NCBI GenBank assembly: GCA_022448105.1
Contig: JAKVAV010000008.1
Span: forward strand, 62,001 to 126,000
Length of the DNA: 64,000 nucleotides
Source: Flavobacteriales bacterium
GTDB lineage: Bacteria > Bacteroidota > Bacteroidia > Flavobacteriales_D > Cryomorphaceae
Direction of reading: 5' to 3'
Shown here: positions 36,787 to 44,631 of the stretch, piece by piece
Position numbering within the stretch: position 1 is the stretch's first letter
How the letters are laid out: every line of letters begins with the position of its first letter
Made by a program: the position numbers and the translations under genes
Notes under the pieces: generated by a model
Databases searched by the model: none
What the model saw: the letters and a program-made list of their open reading frames with translations, nothing else
What the model was told of the DNA's origin: nothing

Positions 36787-37751
36787 TGTATATCTACGCT
36801 GAAACTGCTTTTCATCATGAAGGTGATATTAATTACCTAAAGCGACTGGTTTCTGCAGTAGCTCGTACTGGCTGTCAGGGTATTAAATTTCAGGTTCTTC
36901 CCAGTGCAGCGGATTTTATTAGCTCAAGGCATTCTCAGTACTCTTCTTTAGCCTCTTATTGTTTAAATATGTCGCAGTGGGATGAGGTCTTTTCTCACAC
37001 TTCAGCAGAAGGGCTTGAGATTGTATTGATGCCGCTAAGTCTCGAAGCATTGACACTAGCCGATCAGCACGAGGTGCGATTTTTAGACGTTCATTCTGTA
37101 TCCTTTTATGATGAGCGTTTGCTTGAAGCCATTCAAGTGAGAGACGAAAAAATTATTCTTGGAATCGGGGGTAGAACTAATGAAGAGATTGAGCAGTTCT
37201 ACAAAAGATTTCAGAATCGCCTCAAAGTTTTGATGTTAGGTTTTCAGAGTTTTCCTAGCAAGCTCAGCGAAATTAGGCTTGGGAGAATAGCTGACCTTAA
37301 GAGAACTTATTCAGACTTGGAAATTGGCTATGCGGATCACTCAGGATACGATGAGGAAGATGCTGTCAGATCTAATGAGTACGCTTCCCTTCTGGGTGCA
37401 ACGTTTTTTGAGAAGCATGTCACACTCGATGAAGGCGTGAAAAGGGTTGATTATGAGAGTGCAGTTGGGATTGAAAGATTCAAGCTTATCATTGAGAGAC
37501 TAAATTTTGTCAAAAAAAATATTGTTGATGGAAGCTCAGTATCTATGTTTCCCTCCGAAAGGAAATACAGAGATCGCGAAGCGAAACTCGTGGCCAGCAG
37601 GGATATAAAATCAGGAGAAACCTTCTCCTTAAATAACCTTGCCTTAAAAATGACAGATATGGAAGCTCCATATTCACGGTATGATCAAGTTTTAGGGAAA
37701 ACAGCTCATTCAGATATTATGAAAGATTCACCAATCACAAATTTAGATTGA
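36786..37751 (+). CDS. Divergent NeuB/SpsE-family synthase with SAF domain
   Basis: 321 residues of the sialic acid synthase TIM barrel plus a C-terminal antifreeze-like (SAF) domain. GIKFQVLPSAADF matches the KxQ motif, GYADHSGYD the usual LSDHT region, and FFEKHVTLDEGVKRVD the EKH motif. LVASRDIKSGETFSLNNLALK begins the SAF part. The FQSFPSKLSEIRL stretch replaces the usual YPAP..D..L, and identity to the pseI product in the same operon appears low. It probably condenses PEP with a six-carbon sugar, but on a substrate different from PseI. It overlaps both neighbours by 1 base. Confidence 0.82.
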   Translation: MYIYAETAFHHEGDINYLKRLVSAVARTGCQGIKFQVLPSAADFISSRHSQYSSLASYCLNMSQWDEVFSHTSAEGLEIVLMPLSLEALTLADQHEVRFLDVHSVSFYDERLLEAIQVRDEKIILGIGGRTNEEIEQFYKRFQNRLKVLMLGFQSFPSKLSEIRLGRIADLKRTYSDLEIGYADHSGYDEEDAVRSNEYASLLGATFFEKHVTLDEGVKRVDYESAVGIERFKLIIERLNFVKKNIVDGSSVSMFPSERKYRDREAKLVASRDIKSGETFSLNNLALKMTDMEAPYSRYDQVLGKTAHSDIMKDSPITNLD

Positions 37752-38311
37752 TGACCCTGAGGCGTGTATACAAACCACTGCATTCTGATTCTTTTAGTTT
37801 AGGAGATTTTCAATTGGTTCCGATTCGTTTGGAAGATCGCTATCACATCATGGAATGGAGAAATCAACAATTATTTCATTTGCGCCAAGAACGTCCTCTC
37901 ACGAAACAAGACCAGGATCATTATTTTGATGAGGTTGTAGAGGAGCTTTTTGAGCAAGAAAAACCAATCCAATTGCTCTTCTCCCTCCTTGAGCGTGGCA
38001 AATGTATTGGCTATGGCGGACTGGTTCATATCAATTGGAAAGATCTAAATGCAGAGGTTTCTTTTATCATGAATACTGAGCTCGAAGCATTAAGATTTAA
38101 TGAACTTTGGGGCGCTTATCTTTCACTGATCAAGATGGTTGCATTTGAGAACTTAATGCTTCGAAAAATCTATACGTATGCCTACGATTTGAGACCTCAC
38201 TTATACCCTGTTTTGATTAATGCAGGATTTAAAGAAGAAGCCCGGCTTAGGGATCATGTTCAATTGGACAGAAAGTTTTTTGATGTTTTAATTCATTCTT
38301 GTTTGAGATGA
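37751..38311 (+). CDS. GNAT-family acetyltransferase (RimL-like)
   Basis: About 186 residues. FQLVPIRLEDRYHIMEWRNQQ is the typical N-terminal strand-helix of RimJ/RimL-like GNATs. IGYGGLVHINWKDLNAEVSFIM forms the central beta core, and the acetyl-CoA region is the LIKMVAFENLMLRKIYTYAY stretch, with no clear Q/RxxGxG/A. INAGFKEEARLRDHV near the end is typical. The ATG at 37751 is taken rather than the TTG one codon earlier. It probably N-acetylates an amino sugar in the pathway, but could modify the finished nonulosonate. Confidence 0.8.
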   Translation: MTLRRVYKPLHSDSFSLGDFQLVPIRLEDRYHIMEWRNQQLFHLRQERPLTKQDQDHYFDEVVEELFEQEKPIQLLFSLLERGKCIGYGGLVHINWKDLNAEVSFIMNTELEALRFNELWGAYLSLIKMVAFENLMLRKIYTYAYDLRPHLYPVLINAGFKEEARLRDHVQLDRKFFDVLIHSCLR

Positions 38312-38763
38312 GGTATTCGTTGCGGCGAGCAAATACAGCAGATGAGGAGGTTACATTTCGCTGGGTAAATGATCCCGTCATTCGAAAGTTTTCTCATAGA
38401 GGGGAGTGCGTTTCCCGTGACGATCATAATTACTGGTTTTCTAAGGCCATTAAATCAAATGATCATGCTTATTACCTCCTTGAATCAGAGCAAGGCGAGC
38501 CTGTCGGTTCAATACGATTTGATATAAAAGGAGTTAAAGCGAAGATTAATTATCTTATTGATCCAAAGTATCATGGTCAAGGTTTAGGACGAACACTCCT
38601 CAAATTGGGGATGAACAGCTTAAAAAATGACCATCCAGAGATCGATGAAGTTTTTGGTCAGGTATATGAAAAAAATCTAGCCTCCATTAAAATTTTTGAG
38701 AAACTAAATTATAGTGCACGTAAAACAGAAGGTGACCTCCTAACTTTCGCAAGTTCATTATGA
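38308..38763 (+). CDS. GNAT-family acetyltransferase, PseH candidate
   Basis: 151 residues. YSLRRANTADEEVTFRWVNDP is the N-terminal block, and VGSIRFDIKGVKAKINYLIDP the core. YHGQGLGRTLLKLGMN holds the acetyl-CoA pyrophosphate loop (QGLG). VYEKNLASIKIFEKLNY is the family C-terminal block. The ATG at 38308 overlaps the preceding stop (ATGA). Its length and position directly before pseI agree with PseH, which acetylates the 4-amino group of the PseC product. The neighbouring GNAT is the other candidate, so the assignment between the two is not certain. Confidence 0.83.
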   Translation: MRYSLRRANTADEEVTFRWVNDPVIRKFSHRGECVSRDDHNYWFSKAIKSNDHAYYLLESEQGEPVGSIRFDIKGVKAKINYLIDPKYHGQGLGRTLLKLGMNSLKNDHPEIDEVFGQVYEKNLASIKIFEKLNYSARKTEGDLLTFASSL

Positions 38764-39806
38764 GAATAGGTGATTTCCAATTATGCCAAGGCCGAGTATT
38801 CATCATTGCTGAACTATCGGCTAATCACAATCAAGATATACAGGTGGCCATAGATACCATTCGGGCAGCAAAAGAAGCTGGAGCAGACGCCATTAAACTT
38901 CAAACTTACACTCCTGACACTATAACTATAGATAGTGATCAAGAATACTTCAAGATTGACGGGACCATTTGGAATGGTCGCAATCTATATGACTTGTACA
39001 AAGAAGCTCATACGCCTTGGGAATGGCATAAGCAGCTCTTTGATGTGGCCGAAGAGGAAGGTCTGATTTGTTTCTCTTCTCCTTTTGATGTCACTGCTGT
39101 AGACTTTCTTGAAAACTTAAGTGTACCCGCATATAAAATTGCCAGCTTCGAAATCAGAGATGTGGGATTAATAGAGTATGCCGCCAAGCAAGGAAAGCCC
39201 ATCATTATCAGCACGGGTATAGCAGAAGAAGAGGACATTGAGCTTGCCGTGCAGACCTGTCGTCAAGCTGGGAATGATCAAATCGTTTTATTGAAATGCA
39301 CATCTTCCTATCCAGCTCCAATAGATTTAGCAAACCTAAAGACCATGGTGGATATGCGGAAAAAGTACAATGTACTCACAGGTTTATCTGATCATACCAA
39401 TGGAGAAATTGTTCCGACTGTAGCTGCCTCTCTCGGAGCATGTCTCATTGAAAAACACTTTATATTGGATCGTTCAATTGGAGGCCCTGACGCGTCGTTC
39501 TCTTTAGATCCTGCAGCGTTCAAGAAGATGGTGACTCATGTTAGAAGTGCTGAACTGGCTTTGGGTAAGGTGACCTACGATGTACCTAACAAAATAAAAG
39601 CGAGTCAGAAATTTGGTCGATCCCTCTTCGTAGTGAATGATATTGCAGAGGGAGAACTCTTCACGGCTGCTAATATTCGGTCCATCCGACCAGGTAATGG
39701 ACTACACCCAAAGTATTTGAAAGATGTCTTAGGTAGAAAAGCGAAATCTTCACTTAGTCGAGGAACTCCTCTGAAGAAGGATGATGTACTTGGTCTAGGA
39801 CTTTGA
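38760..39806 (+). CDS. pseI: Pseudaminic acid synthase, PseI
   Basis: Condenses 2,4-diacetamido-2,4,6-trideoxy-L-altrose with PEP to give pseudaminic acid. 348 residues: FIIAELSANHNQDI, AIKLQTYTPDTITI, FSSPFDVTAVDFLE and ISTGIAEEEDI are PseI hallmarks. LTGLSDHTNGEI and LIEKHFILDRSIGGPDASFS complete the TIM-barrel active site, followed by an SAF domain (GRSLFVVNDIAEGE). It starts in ATGA overlap with the GNAT gene and ends 12 bases inside the convergent exporter gene. With pseB and pseC it marks the operon as a pseudaminic-acid-type pathway. Confidence 0.95.
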   Translation: MRIGDFQLCQGRVFIIAELSANHNQDIQVAIDTIRAAKEAGADAIKLQTYTPDTITIDSDQEYFKIDGTIWNGRNLYDLYKEAHTPWEWHKQLFDVAEEEGLICFSSPFDVTAVDFLENLSVPAYKIASFEIRDVGLIEYAAKQGKPIIISTGIAEEEDIELAVQTCRQAGNDQIVLLKCTSSYPAPIDLANLKTMVDMRKKYNVLTGLSDHTNGEIVPTVAASLGACLIEKHFILDRSIGGPDASFSLDPAAFKKMVTHVRSAELALGKVTYDVPNKIKASQKFGRSLFVVNDIAEGELFTAANIRSIRPGNGLHPKYLKDVLGRKAKSSLSRGTPLKKDDVLGLGL

Positions 39807-41024
39807 AACCTCTCCCGGCAAATAGACTACTGCTGGGACATAACCAAGTGTGCTGCTGGCCTTTACTCGAAATTTCGTCCAATATCGATAAAGTCCGAGT
39901 AGATTCCATTTTTTAAGCACCATATCCCGCTGTTGGATGAAGATGCTGACACTGTATTCGCCATTAATGAAAATGCAGTTAGGTATTACAGCTTGAAGAT
40001 CGTGGATGTCCTGGTCATTTTGAATCGCCTCCTGAAATTGGAAACTGTCATATATCCCGACAATTTTCAAATCCTTATCTGTAATCTGAACTTTCACATG
40101 AAACCAGTCGATATTTCGATCTACTTTCACTCGGATACGGACGTTTAAATCGTCTTGATAATCAATAGCTGGAATTCCTCCAAGCGAGGCATATTTCTGC
40201 GATGGAACGACTTCGACCTCTTCGACTTGAGCAAATTCATTGAACTCTAGCTTCGGGTCATTTCCACCGAAATGCTCGAAGTATTTATCAATTCCTGAAG
40301 AAACATCTTCACCATAATGCTCCATTTTGCCGTATTCCATCAAGAGAATCTTGTTGCTGATGATCGCCACATTGGGCATGGAATGACTAACGAAGATCAC
40401 GGCGGCGTTCTTCATCATCTCATTGATCTTGTTGAAGGATTTTATCTTGAAACCAGAGTCGCCAACAGCAAGTACTTCATCGAGAATCAGAACATCGGGC
40501 TTCATGTGAACGGCTACAGAAAAACCAAGTCTTACCTTCATGCCTGAGCTGTAGTAGGCTACAGGAGTATCTATAAATTTCTCTATTTCAGAAAACTCGA
40601 TTATTTCGTCAATGACCTGATCGATTTCCTTCTTGGGAATCCCAAGTACAGATCCATTATTGTAGATGTTTTCTCTACCAGTAAGTATGGGGTTGAATCC
40701 AGACCCTAATTCTATCAAAGCCCCAACGCGACCTTCGATGGTAATCTTACCCGTGTCAGGTTTGATGAGGCCGTTGAGCATTTTGAGCATCGTGCTTTTC
40801 CCAGCACCATTGCGGCCAATAAGACCAAGACACTCTCCTCTTCTCAATTCGAAGTTTATACCATTTACCGCCCAAAACTCTTTAGGACGAAGATTGGCTT
40901 GATCATGTCTCCCACCTAGTAATTCGCTCGTAAGATCCTTTACTCCATACCACAGACTTGTCTTTAAATCCCGACAGAACTTCTTAGAAACACCTTCTAC
41001 CTTAACGAGAACCTCTCCTGCCAT
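39795..41024 (-). CDS. wzt: Polysaccharide ABC exporter, ATP-binding subunit (Wzt)
   Basis: 409 residues. The ATPase domain has Walker A GRNGAGKST at 70-78, signature YSSGMKVRLGFSVA, Walker B VLILDEVLAVGD and a late switch His (FVSHSM). Residues about 255-409 are a beta-rich extra domain (FNEFAQVEEVEVVPSQ..., NVRIRVKVDRNIDWFHVKVQI) like the C-terminal carbohydrate-binding domain of Wzt proteins, which can recognise a capped glycan end. It lies 1 base after the permease gene on the minus strand and overlaps the pseI end by 12 bases. It exports an O-antigen or capsule-type glycan; a nonulosonate-containing one is inferred. Confidence 0.93.
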   Translation of the reverse strand: MAGEVLVKVEGVSKKFCRDLKTSLWYGVKDLTSELLGGRHDQANLRPKEFWAVNGINFELRRGECLGLIGRNGAGKSTMLKMLNGLIKPDTGKITIEGRVGALIELGSGFNPILTGRENIYNNGSVLGIPKKEIDQVIDEIIEFSEIEKFIDTPVAYYSSGMKVRLGFSVAVHMKPDVLILDEVLAVGDSGFKIKSFNKINEMMKNAAVIFVSHSMPNVAIISNKILLMEYGKMEHYGEDVSSGIDKYFEHFGGNDPKLEFNEFAQVEEVEVVPSQKYASLGGIPAIDYQDDLNVRIRVKVDRNIDWFHVKVQITDKDLKIVGIYDSFQFQEAIQNDQDIHDLQAVIPNCIFINGEYSVSIFIQQRDMVLKKWNLLGLYRYWTKFRVKASSTLGYVPAVVYLPGEVSKS

Positions 41025-41025
41025 G

Positions 41026-41868
41026 CTAAGCGTTCATTCGTTCGATTAAGATGGGCATGGCCAGTCGATAAGCTACAAAAACGATGATGAGCATGATGAT
41101 GATGACCAGATTCATCCACAAATATCCATTCAGGAATTCTGGTTCCACTCCAGTCAGCCAGTCGCGTGCGGTCATAATAAGTGGAGTAATTGGATTATGT
41201 CTTACAATTTGAGATGAAAATCCTTCTTTAGGCACTGCATAGACTACGGGAGTAGTGTACATCAAAAATTGCATTACCAGTGGAATGGCTTTGCTGATGT
41301 CAGTGTAGAGCATGCCCAGTGGAGTGAGTAGAAGACCGATCGCCGTACCTCCTAAAACCAGTGATACAATTCCCAGAGGAAAGAGCAGAAGACTCCAGCC
41401 GCCGAAGTATCCCATGATGGCTAAGGCGATCACCAAAATAATCAACTTTACTCCAGCATTGAACAAACCTTGGTAAATACCAGCCACTACTAAAGCTTCT
41501 CGAGGGAAATTTACCTTAGCAAGTATGCTTTTATTCTGGGTTGTTTTCTCAATGGGCGCTTGCATGCTTTCCATAAAAATGGCCCATATCATGGTTCCCG
41601 AAAACACGTAAATTGGATAAGGTATGTCCGTTTCACCCATAGCAACAATTCCGCTGTTGTTTAGGAAAACCCAAACTAATGTATTTGCAAGTGGCAAAAT
41701 AAAGGCCCATAGAATCCCTAAGAAACTTTGCCTGTATAGCGCTTTTATATCCCGAATGGTAAGCCTTTTGGCTAAATCATTTCCGCGGCGAATGTCGACA
41801 ATCATTTCTCTGATCATCAACCACGGTTTTCGAATGTTTGAGTGAGGTGTATAAACTCGTTGTTGCAT
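41026..41868 (-). CDS. wzm: Polysaccharide ABC exporter, permease (Wzm)
   Basis: About 280 residues of the ABC-2 transporter family. The N-terminal helix MIREMIVDIRRGNDLAKRLTIRDIKALYRQSFLGILW is the amphipathic gate segment of Wzm-type permeases. About six membrane helices follow, with FSGTMIWAIFMESM and PVVYAVPKE as typical loops. The ATG at 41868 is preferred over a TTG at 41877, because the latter falls inside a TATCTTTG promoter-like element. It pairs with the ATPase gene 1 base downstream and carries lipid-linked glycan across the inner membrane. Confidence 0.92.
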   Translation of the reverse strand: MQQRVYTPHSNIRKPWLMIREMIVDIRRGNDLAKRLTIRDIKALYRQSFLGILWAFILPLANTLVWVFLNNSGIVAMGETDIPYPIYVFSGTMIWAIFMESMQAPIEKTTQNKSILAKVNFPREALVVAGIYQGLFNAGVKLIILVIALAIMGYFGGWSLLLFPLGIVSLVLGGTAIGLLLTPLGMLYTDISKAIPLVMQFLMYTTPVVYAVPKEGFSSQIVRHNPITPLIMTARDWLTGVEPEFLNGYLWMNLVIIIMLIIVFVAYRLAMPILIERMNA

Positions 41869-41874
41869 TCGCGG

Positions 41875-41882
41875 CAAAGATA
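41875..41882 (-). promoter_or_regulatory. Possible -7 element of the wzm-wzt operon
   Basis: TATCTTTG on the minus strand fits TAnnTTTG exactly, but no good TTTG lies 19 bases upstream. If it is used, the transcript would start within a few bases of the ATG at 41868 and be nearly leaderless. Confidence 0.35.
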
Positions 41883-41924
41883 GTTTTTACAATCAAACAC
41901 CTGTCTTATTAGGCATTACAGTCC

Positions 41925-41959
41925 AAAAATAAAAAGCGCTTTCTCTATTAAGAAAGCGC
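41925..41959 (-). terminator. Intrinsic terminator after the thioredoxin-like gene
   Basis: Read on the minus strand, GCGCTTTCT, a 6-base loop and AGAAAGCGC form a perfect 9-bp stem (41959-41936), followed by TTTTTATTTTT. It lies just after the stop codon of the TlpA-like gene and separates it from the wzm-wzt operon. Confidence 0.85.
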
Positions 41960-41980
41960 CTCCAGACTTTGAAATTTGAT

Positions 41981-42544
41981 TTAGAAACTCTCAACCAGCT
42001 CGTCTAAGGCCATATGAAGGTATTGGCCTCGGAGGTTCTTCGCTAAAATTACTCCATCTTGGTCAATGAGAATGCTCATAGGAATGCTACGCACATTGTA
42101 AATCTGAGCTGGCTTAGAACTCCAGCCACCAAGGTCACTTATATGCCATTTCCAGTCCAAATTATCCTGCTTTATTGCTGCAATCCATTTGTCTTTTGAC
42201 TTGTCTAGGCTCACACTAAATACTTCAAAACCCTTTGCTTCCTTGAACTTCGCCTTACTGTACTTTTCGTGTGCGCTTACCACGTTTGGATTTTCTCTTC
42301 TGCAAGGTCCACACCACGAAGCCCAAAAGTCAATGAGAACTACTTTTCCTCTGAGATCGGAAAGTTTTAAGGTTTTGCCCTCGGGATTTGAAAATTCCAA
42401 CTCAGGAGCTGTATCACCTATATTTAAACCAACCTCTCCGGTTTTCTCTATTGGTTGCAATTTTTCTTTGGTTGGGTTTTTGACGGCAAATGAAGCAAAA
42501 AGCAAAAATGCCATAACCCCTAAACCTGACTTAATTATTTTCAT
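41981..42544 (-). CDS. TlpA-like periplasmic thioredoxin
   Basis: 187 residues with an N-terminal signal (LGVMAFLLFASFA). The AhpC-TSA/TlpA fold follows, with DTAPELEFSNPEGKTLKLSDLRGKVVLIDFW, split here by FWASWCGPC. The redox pair is C78-G-P-C81, and a late RSIPMSILIDQDG contains the cis-Pro. Such proteins reduce or exchange disulfides of exported proteins or serve cytochrome assembly. The start is 48 bases downstream of the murA stop, so it may share that transcript; it ends at a strong terminator. Confidence 0.9.
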   Translation of the reverse strand: MKIIKSGLGVMAFLLFASFAVKNPTKEKLQPIEKTGEVGLNIGDTAPELEFSNPEGKTLKLSDLRGKVVLIDFWASWCGPCRRENPNVVSAHEKYSKAKFKEAKGFEVFSVSLDKSKDKWIAAIKQDNLDWKWHISDLGGWSSKPAQIYNVRSIPMSILIDQDGVILAKNLRGQYLHMALDELVESF

Positions 42545-42592
42545 GATAGCTATTTTAATCTTTTGATAATTCTACCCAAAGCTTGTACCAAA

Positions 42593-43900
42593 TTACGAAA
42601 TACGGGTGATATTTGCACCCAGAGCTTGCAGTCTTGCATCGATATTCTGATACCCTCTGTCTATCTGCTCAATATTGTGAATGGTGCTCTTTCCGTCCGC
42701 ACTTAGCGCTGCAATGAGGAGGGAAACTCCCGCTCGTATATCGGGAGAAGTCATGGAAATGCCTCTCAAATTCACTTGCTTATCCAGCCCAATGACGGTT
42801 GCCCGGTGAGGGTCACAAAGGATAATCTGCGCTCCCATATCTATAAGTTTATCTACGAAAAAGAGTCGGCTCTCAAACATCTTTTGGTGAACTAAAACCG
42901 ATCCTTTTGCCTGCGTAGCGACCACAAGAACGATGCTCAACAGATCGGGCGTGAAACCCGGCCAAGGATGATCAGAGACGGTCATGATTGATCCATCGAT
43001 GTACGTATCAATAGCATAGTGCTCCTGAGCAGGAATGTGAAGATCATCTCCCCTCAAATCCATTTTTATGCCGAGCCTTCTGAATGTGTCAGGTATGATG
43101 CCAAGTTTTGGATAGTTCACATCCTTGATGGTGATCTCCGAGCCTGTCATCGCCGCCAAGCCGATGAAACTGCCGATCTCAATCATGTCCGGGAGAACAC
43201 GGTGTTTTGTCCCACCGAGATATTCTACCCCTTCGATGCTGATCATATTTGAACCCGCTCCCCGAATTTTGGCACCCATGTCATTCAACATCTGGCAAAG
43301 CTGCTGGATATACGGTTCGCAAGCAGCGTTGTAAAGCGTCGTCGTTCCCTTGGCCATCGAGGCGGCCATTATAATGTTGGCTGTGCCTGTTACTGAAGGC
43401 TCATCCATGTGGTGAAACACACCATGAAGATTATCCGCCTCCACTTGGTAGAAATTTTCACCTGGATTGTAGTTGAATTTGGCTCCTAGTTTCTCAAAAC
43501 CAATGAAGTGAGTGTCTAGTCTTCGTCGACCTATCTTATCCCCTCCTGGCTTGGGGATATAACCTTTTCCAAAACGAGCCAGAAGTGGCCCGACAATCAT
43601 TATCGATCCTCTTAATCCACTTCCTTTCTTTTTAAAAGTTTCGGTGTGCAAGTATTCTATATCGACGTCTTCTGCGGTAAAGGCATAGTGCTCTGGACCT
43701 AGTTTTTCTACTTGTACTCCAAGATCTTTTAAGAGGTCAATCAGCTTATTGACATCAATGATGTCCGGCACATTTTCAATTTCTACTCTTTCAGGAGTAA
43801 GCAGAACTGCGCATAAAATTTGAAGAACTTCGTTTTTTGCTCCTTGAGGAACGATCTCACCCTTTAATTGATTGCCACCAACAATCTCGAATGCTCCCAT
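42593..43900 (-). CDS. murA: UDP-N-acetylglucosamine 1-carboxyvinyltransferase, MurA
   Basis: First committed step of peptidoglycan synthesis: enolpyruvyl transfer from PEP to UDP-GlcNAc. 435 residues, EPSP-synthase fold. QGAKNEVL contains K22, and KGSGLRGSIMIVGPLL and GGDKIGRRRLDTHFIGFEKLGA line the active site. The loop that has Cys115 in E. coli has Asp here (D121), a natural change known to block fosfomycin alkylation. PWPGFTPDLLS and the ESRLFFVDKL region are standard. It starts 2 bases after the DUF4290 gene, so the two form an operon. Confidence 0.96.
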   Translation of the reverse strand: MGAFEIVGGNQLKGEIVPQGAKNEVLQILCAVLLTPERVEIENVPDIIDVNKLIDLLKDLGVQVEKLGPEHYAFTAEDVDIEYLHTETFKKKGSGLRGSIMIVGPLLARFGKGYIPKPGGDKIGRRRLDTHFIGFEKLGAKFNYNPGENFYQVEADNLHGVFHHMDEPSVTGTANIIMAASMAKGTTTLYNAACEPYIQQLCQMLNDMGAKIRGAGSNMISIEGVEYLGGTKHRVLPDMIEIGSFIGLAAMTGSEITIKDVNYPKLGIIPDTFRRLGIKMDLRGDDLHIPAQEHYAIDTYIDGSIMTVSDHPWPGFTPDLLSIVLVVATQAKGSVLVHQKMFESRLFFVDKLIDMGAQIILCDPHRATVIGLDKQVNLRGISMTSPDIRAGVSLLIAALSADGKSTIHNIEQIDRGYQNIDARLQALGANITRIS

Positions 43901-43902
43901 TT

Positions 43903-44541
43903 CTAATTTCTTTTCTTGCGTCTCTTCTTTTGACCTTTTCTTTGATTCTGACGCTGCGGCTTCTTGTTGACGCCCATTTGCTGCATCACTTTATTGGTAG
44001 CCTCTAGATCCTCCTCAGGGTTTTCAAGTTTTAGCTTTCCTCCTGAAAGTTTTTCCAAGTCAGAAGCAATTACTACATCCTTCACACTGTTCTGATTCCA
44101 AACTACATAGGTTCTTTTCATCAAGTTGGCAATGCTTATAGTGGCTTTTTGCCTCTCCTCAGCCTCTTCGATAGCTAGTACTTCTTCAATTAGCTTTTCG
44201 ATAGTCTTCCCGTAGTGGCCTAGTTTGATTCGAGTGTTTGGGTATTGAACCTTTTTTGGCTTGGTTTTAAAAGACTCTGGCTCCGGCTTTGGATATGGAG
44301 AGTCTACATCCAGCTTAAAGTCTGACATTACGTGTAAATGATCCCAAAGCTTATGATTGAAATCCTCAACGTCTCTGAGTTGAGGAAATAGATTACCCAT
44401 GGTTTTAATAATTGAGCGGGCACACTTATTACGTTCCTCTCTGTCTTCAATCGAAACACAGTGAGCAACCATTTGATGGATGCTACGACCGTACTCAGCA
44501 ATTTTTAGGTCAGGTCTTGTGCTGTTATATGTTAATTTCAT
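43903..44541 (-). CDS. DUF4290 family protein
   Basis: 212 residues and no signal peptide. The N-terminal block YNSTRPDLKIAEYGRSIHQMV and RNKCARSIIKTMGNLFPQLRD are typical of DUF4290, a family restricted largely to Bacteroidota and often found beside murA. The C-terminal 30 residues are extremely rich in K, R, Q and N (KKPQRQNQRKGQKKRRKKRN), suggesting RNA or ribosome binding. Function is unknown. Position 2 bases upstream of murA points to co-expression with cell-wall synthesis. Confidence 0.85.
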   Translation of the reverse strand: MKLTYNSTRPDLKIAEYGRSIHQMVAHCVSIEDREERNKCARSIIKTMGNLFPQLRDVEDFNHKLWDHLHVMSDFKLDVDSPYPKPEPESFKTKPKKVQYPNTRIKLGHYGKTIEKLIEEVLAIEEAEERQKATISIANLMKRTYVVWNQNSVKDVVIASDLEKLSGGKLKLENPEEDLEATNKVMQQMGVNKKPQRQNQRKGQKKRRKKRN

Positions 44542-44631
44542 TCGGTGAGTTTGTTGTCAGAACTTTCGACAATCCGCGCGCAAAGTAAGTATGATTTATT
44601 GGTTGAAAAAGGTTTTCAGCACCTTTTACAC

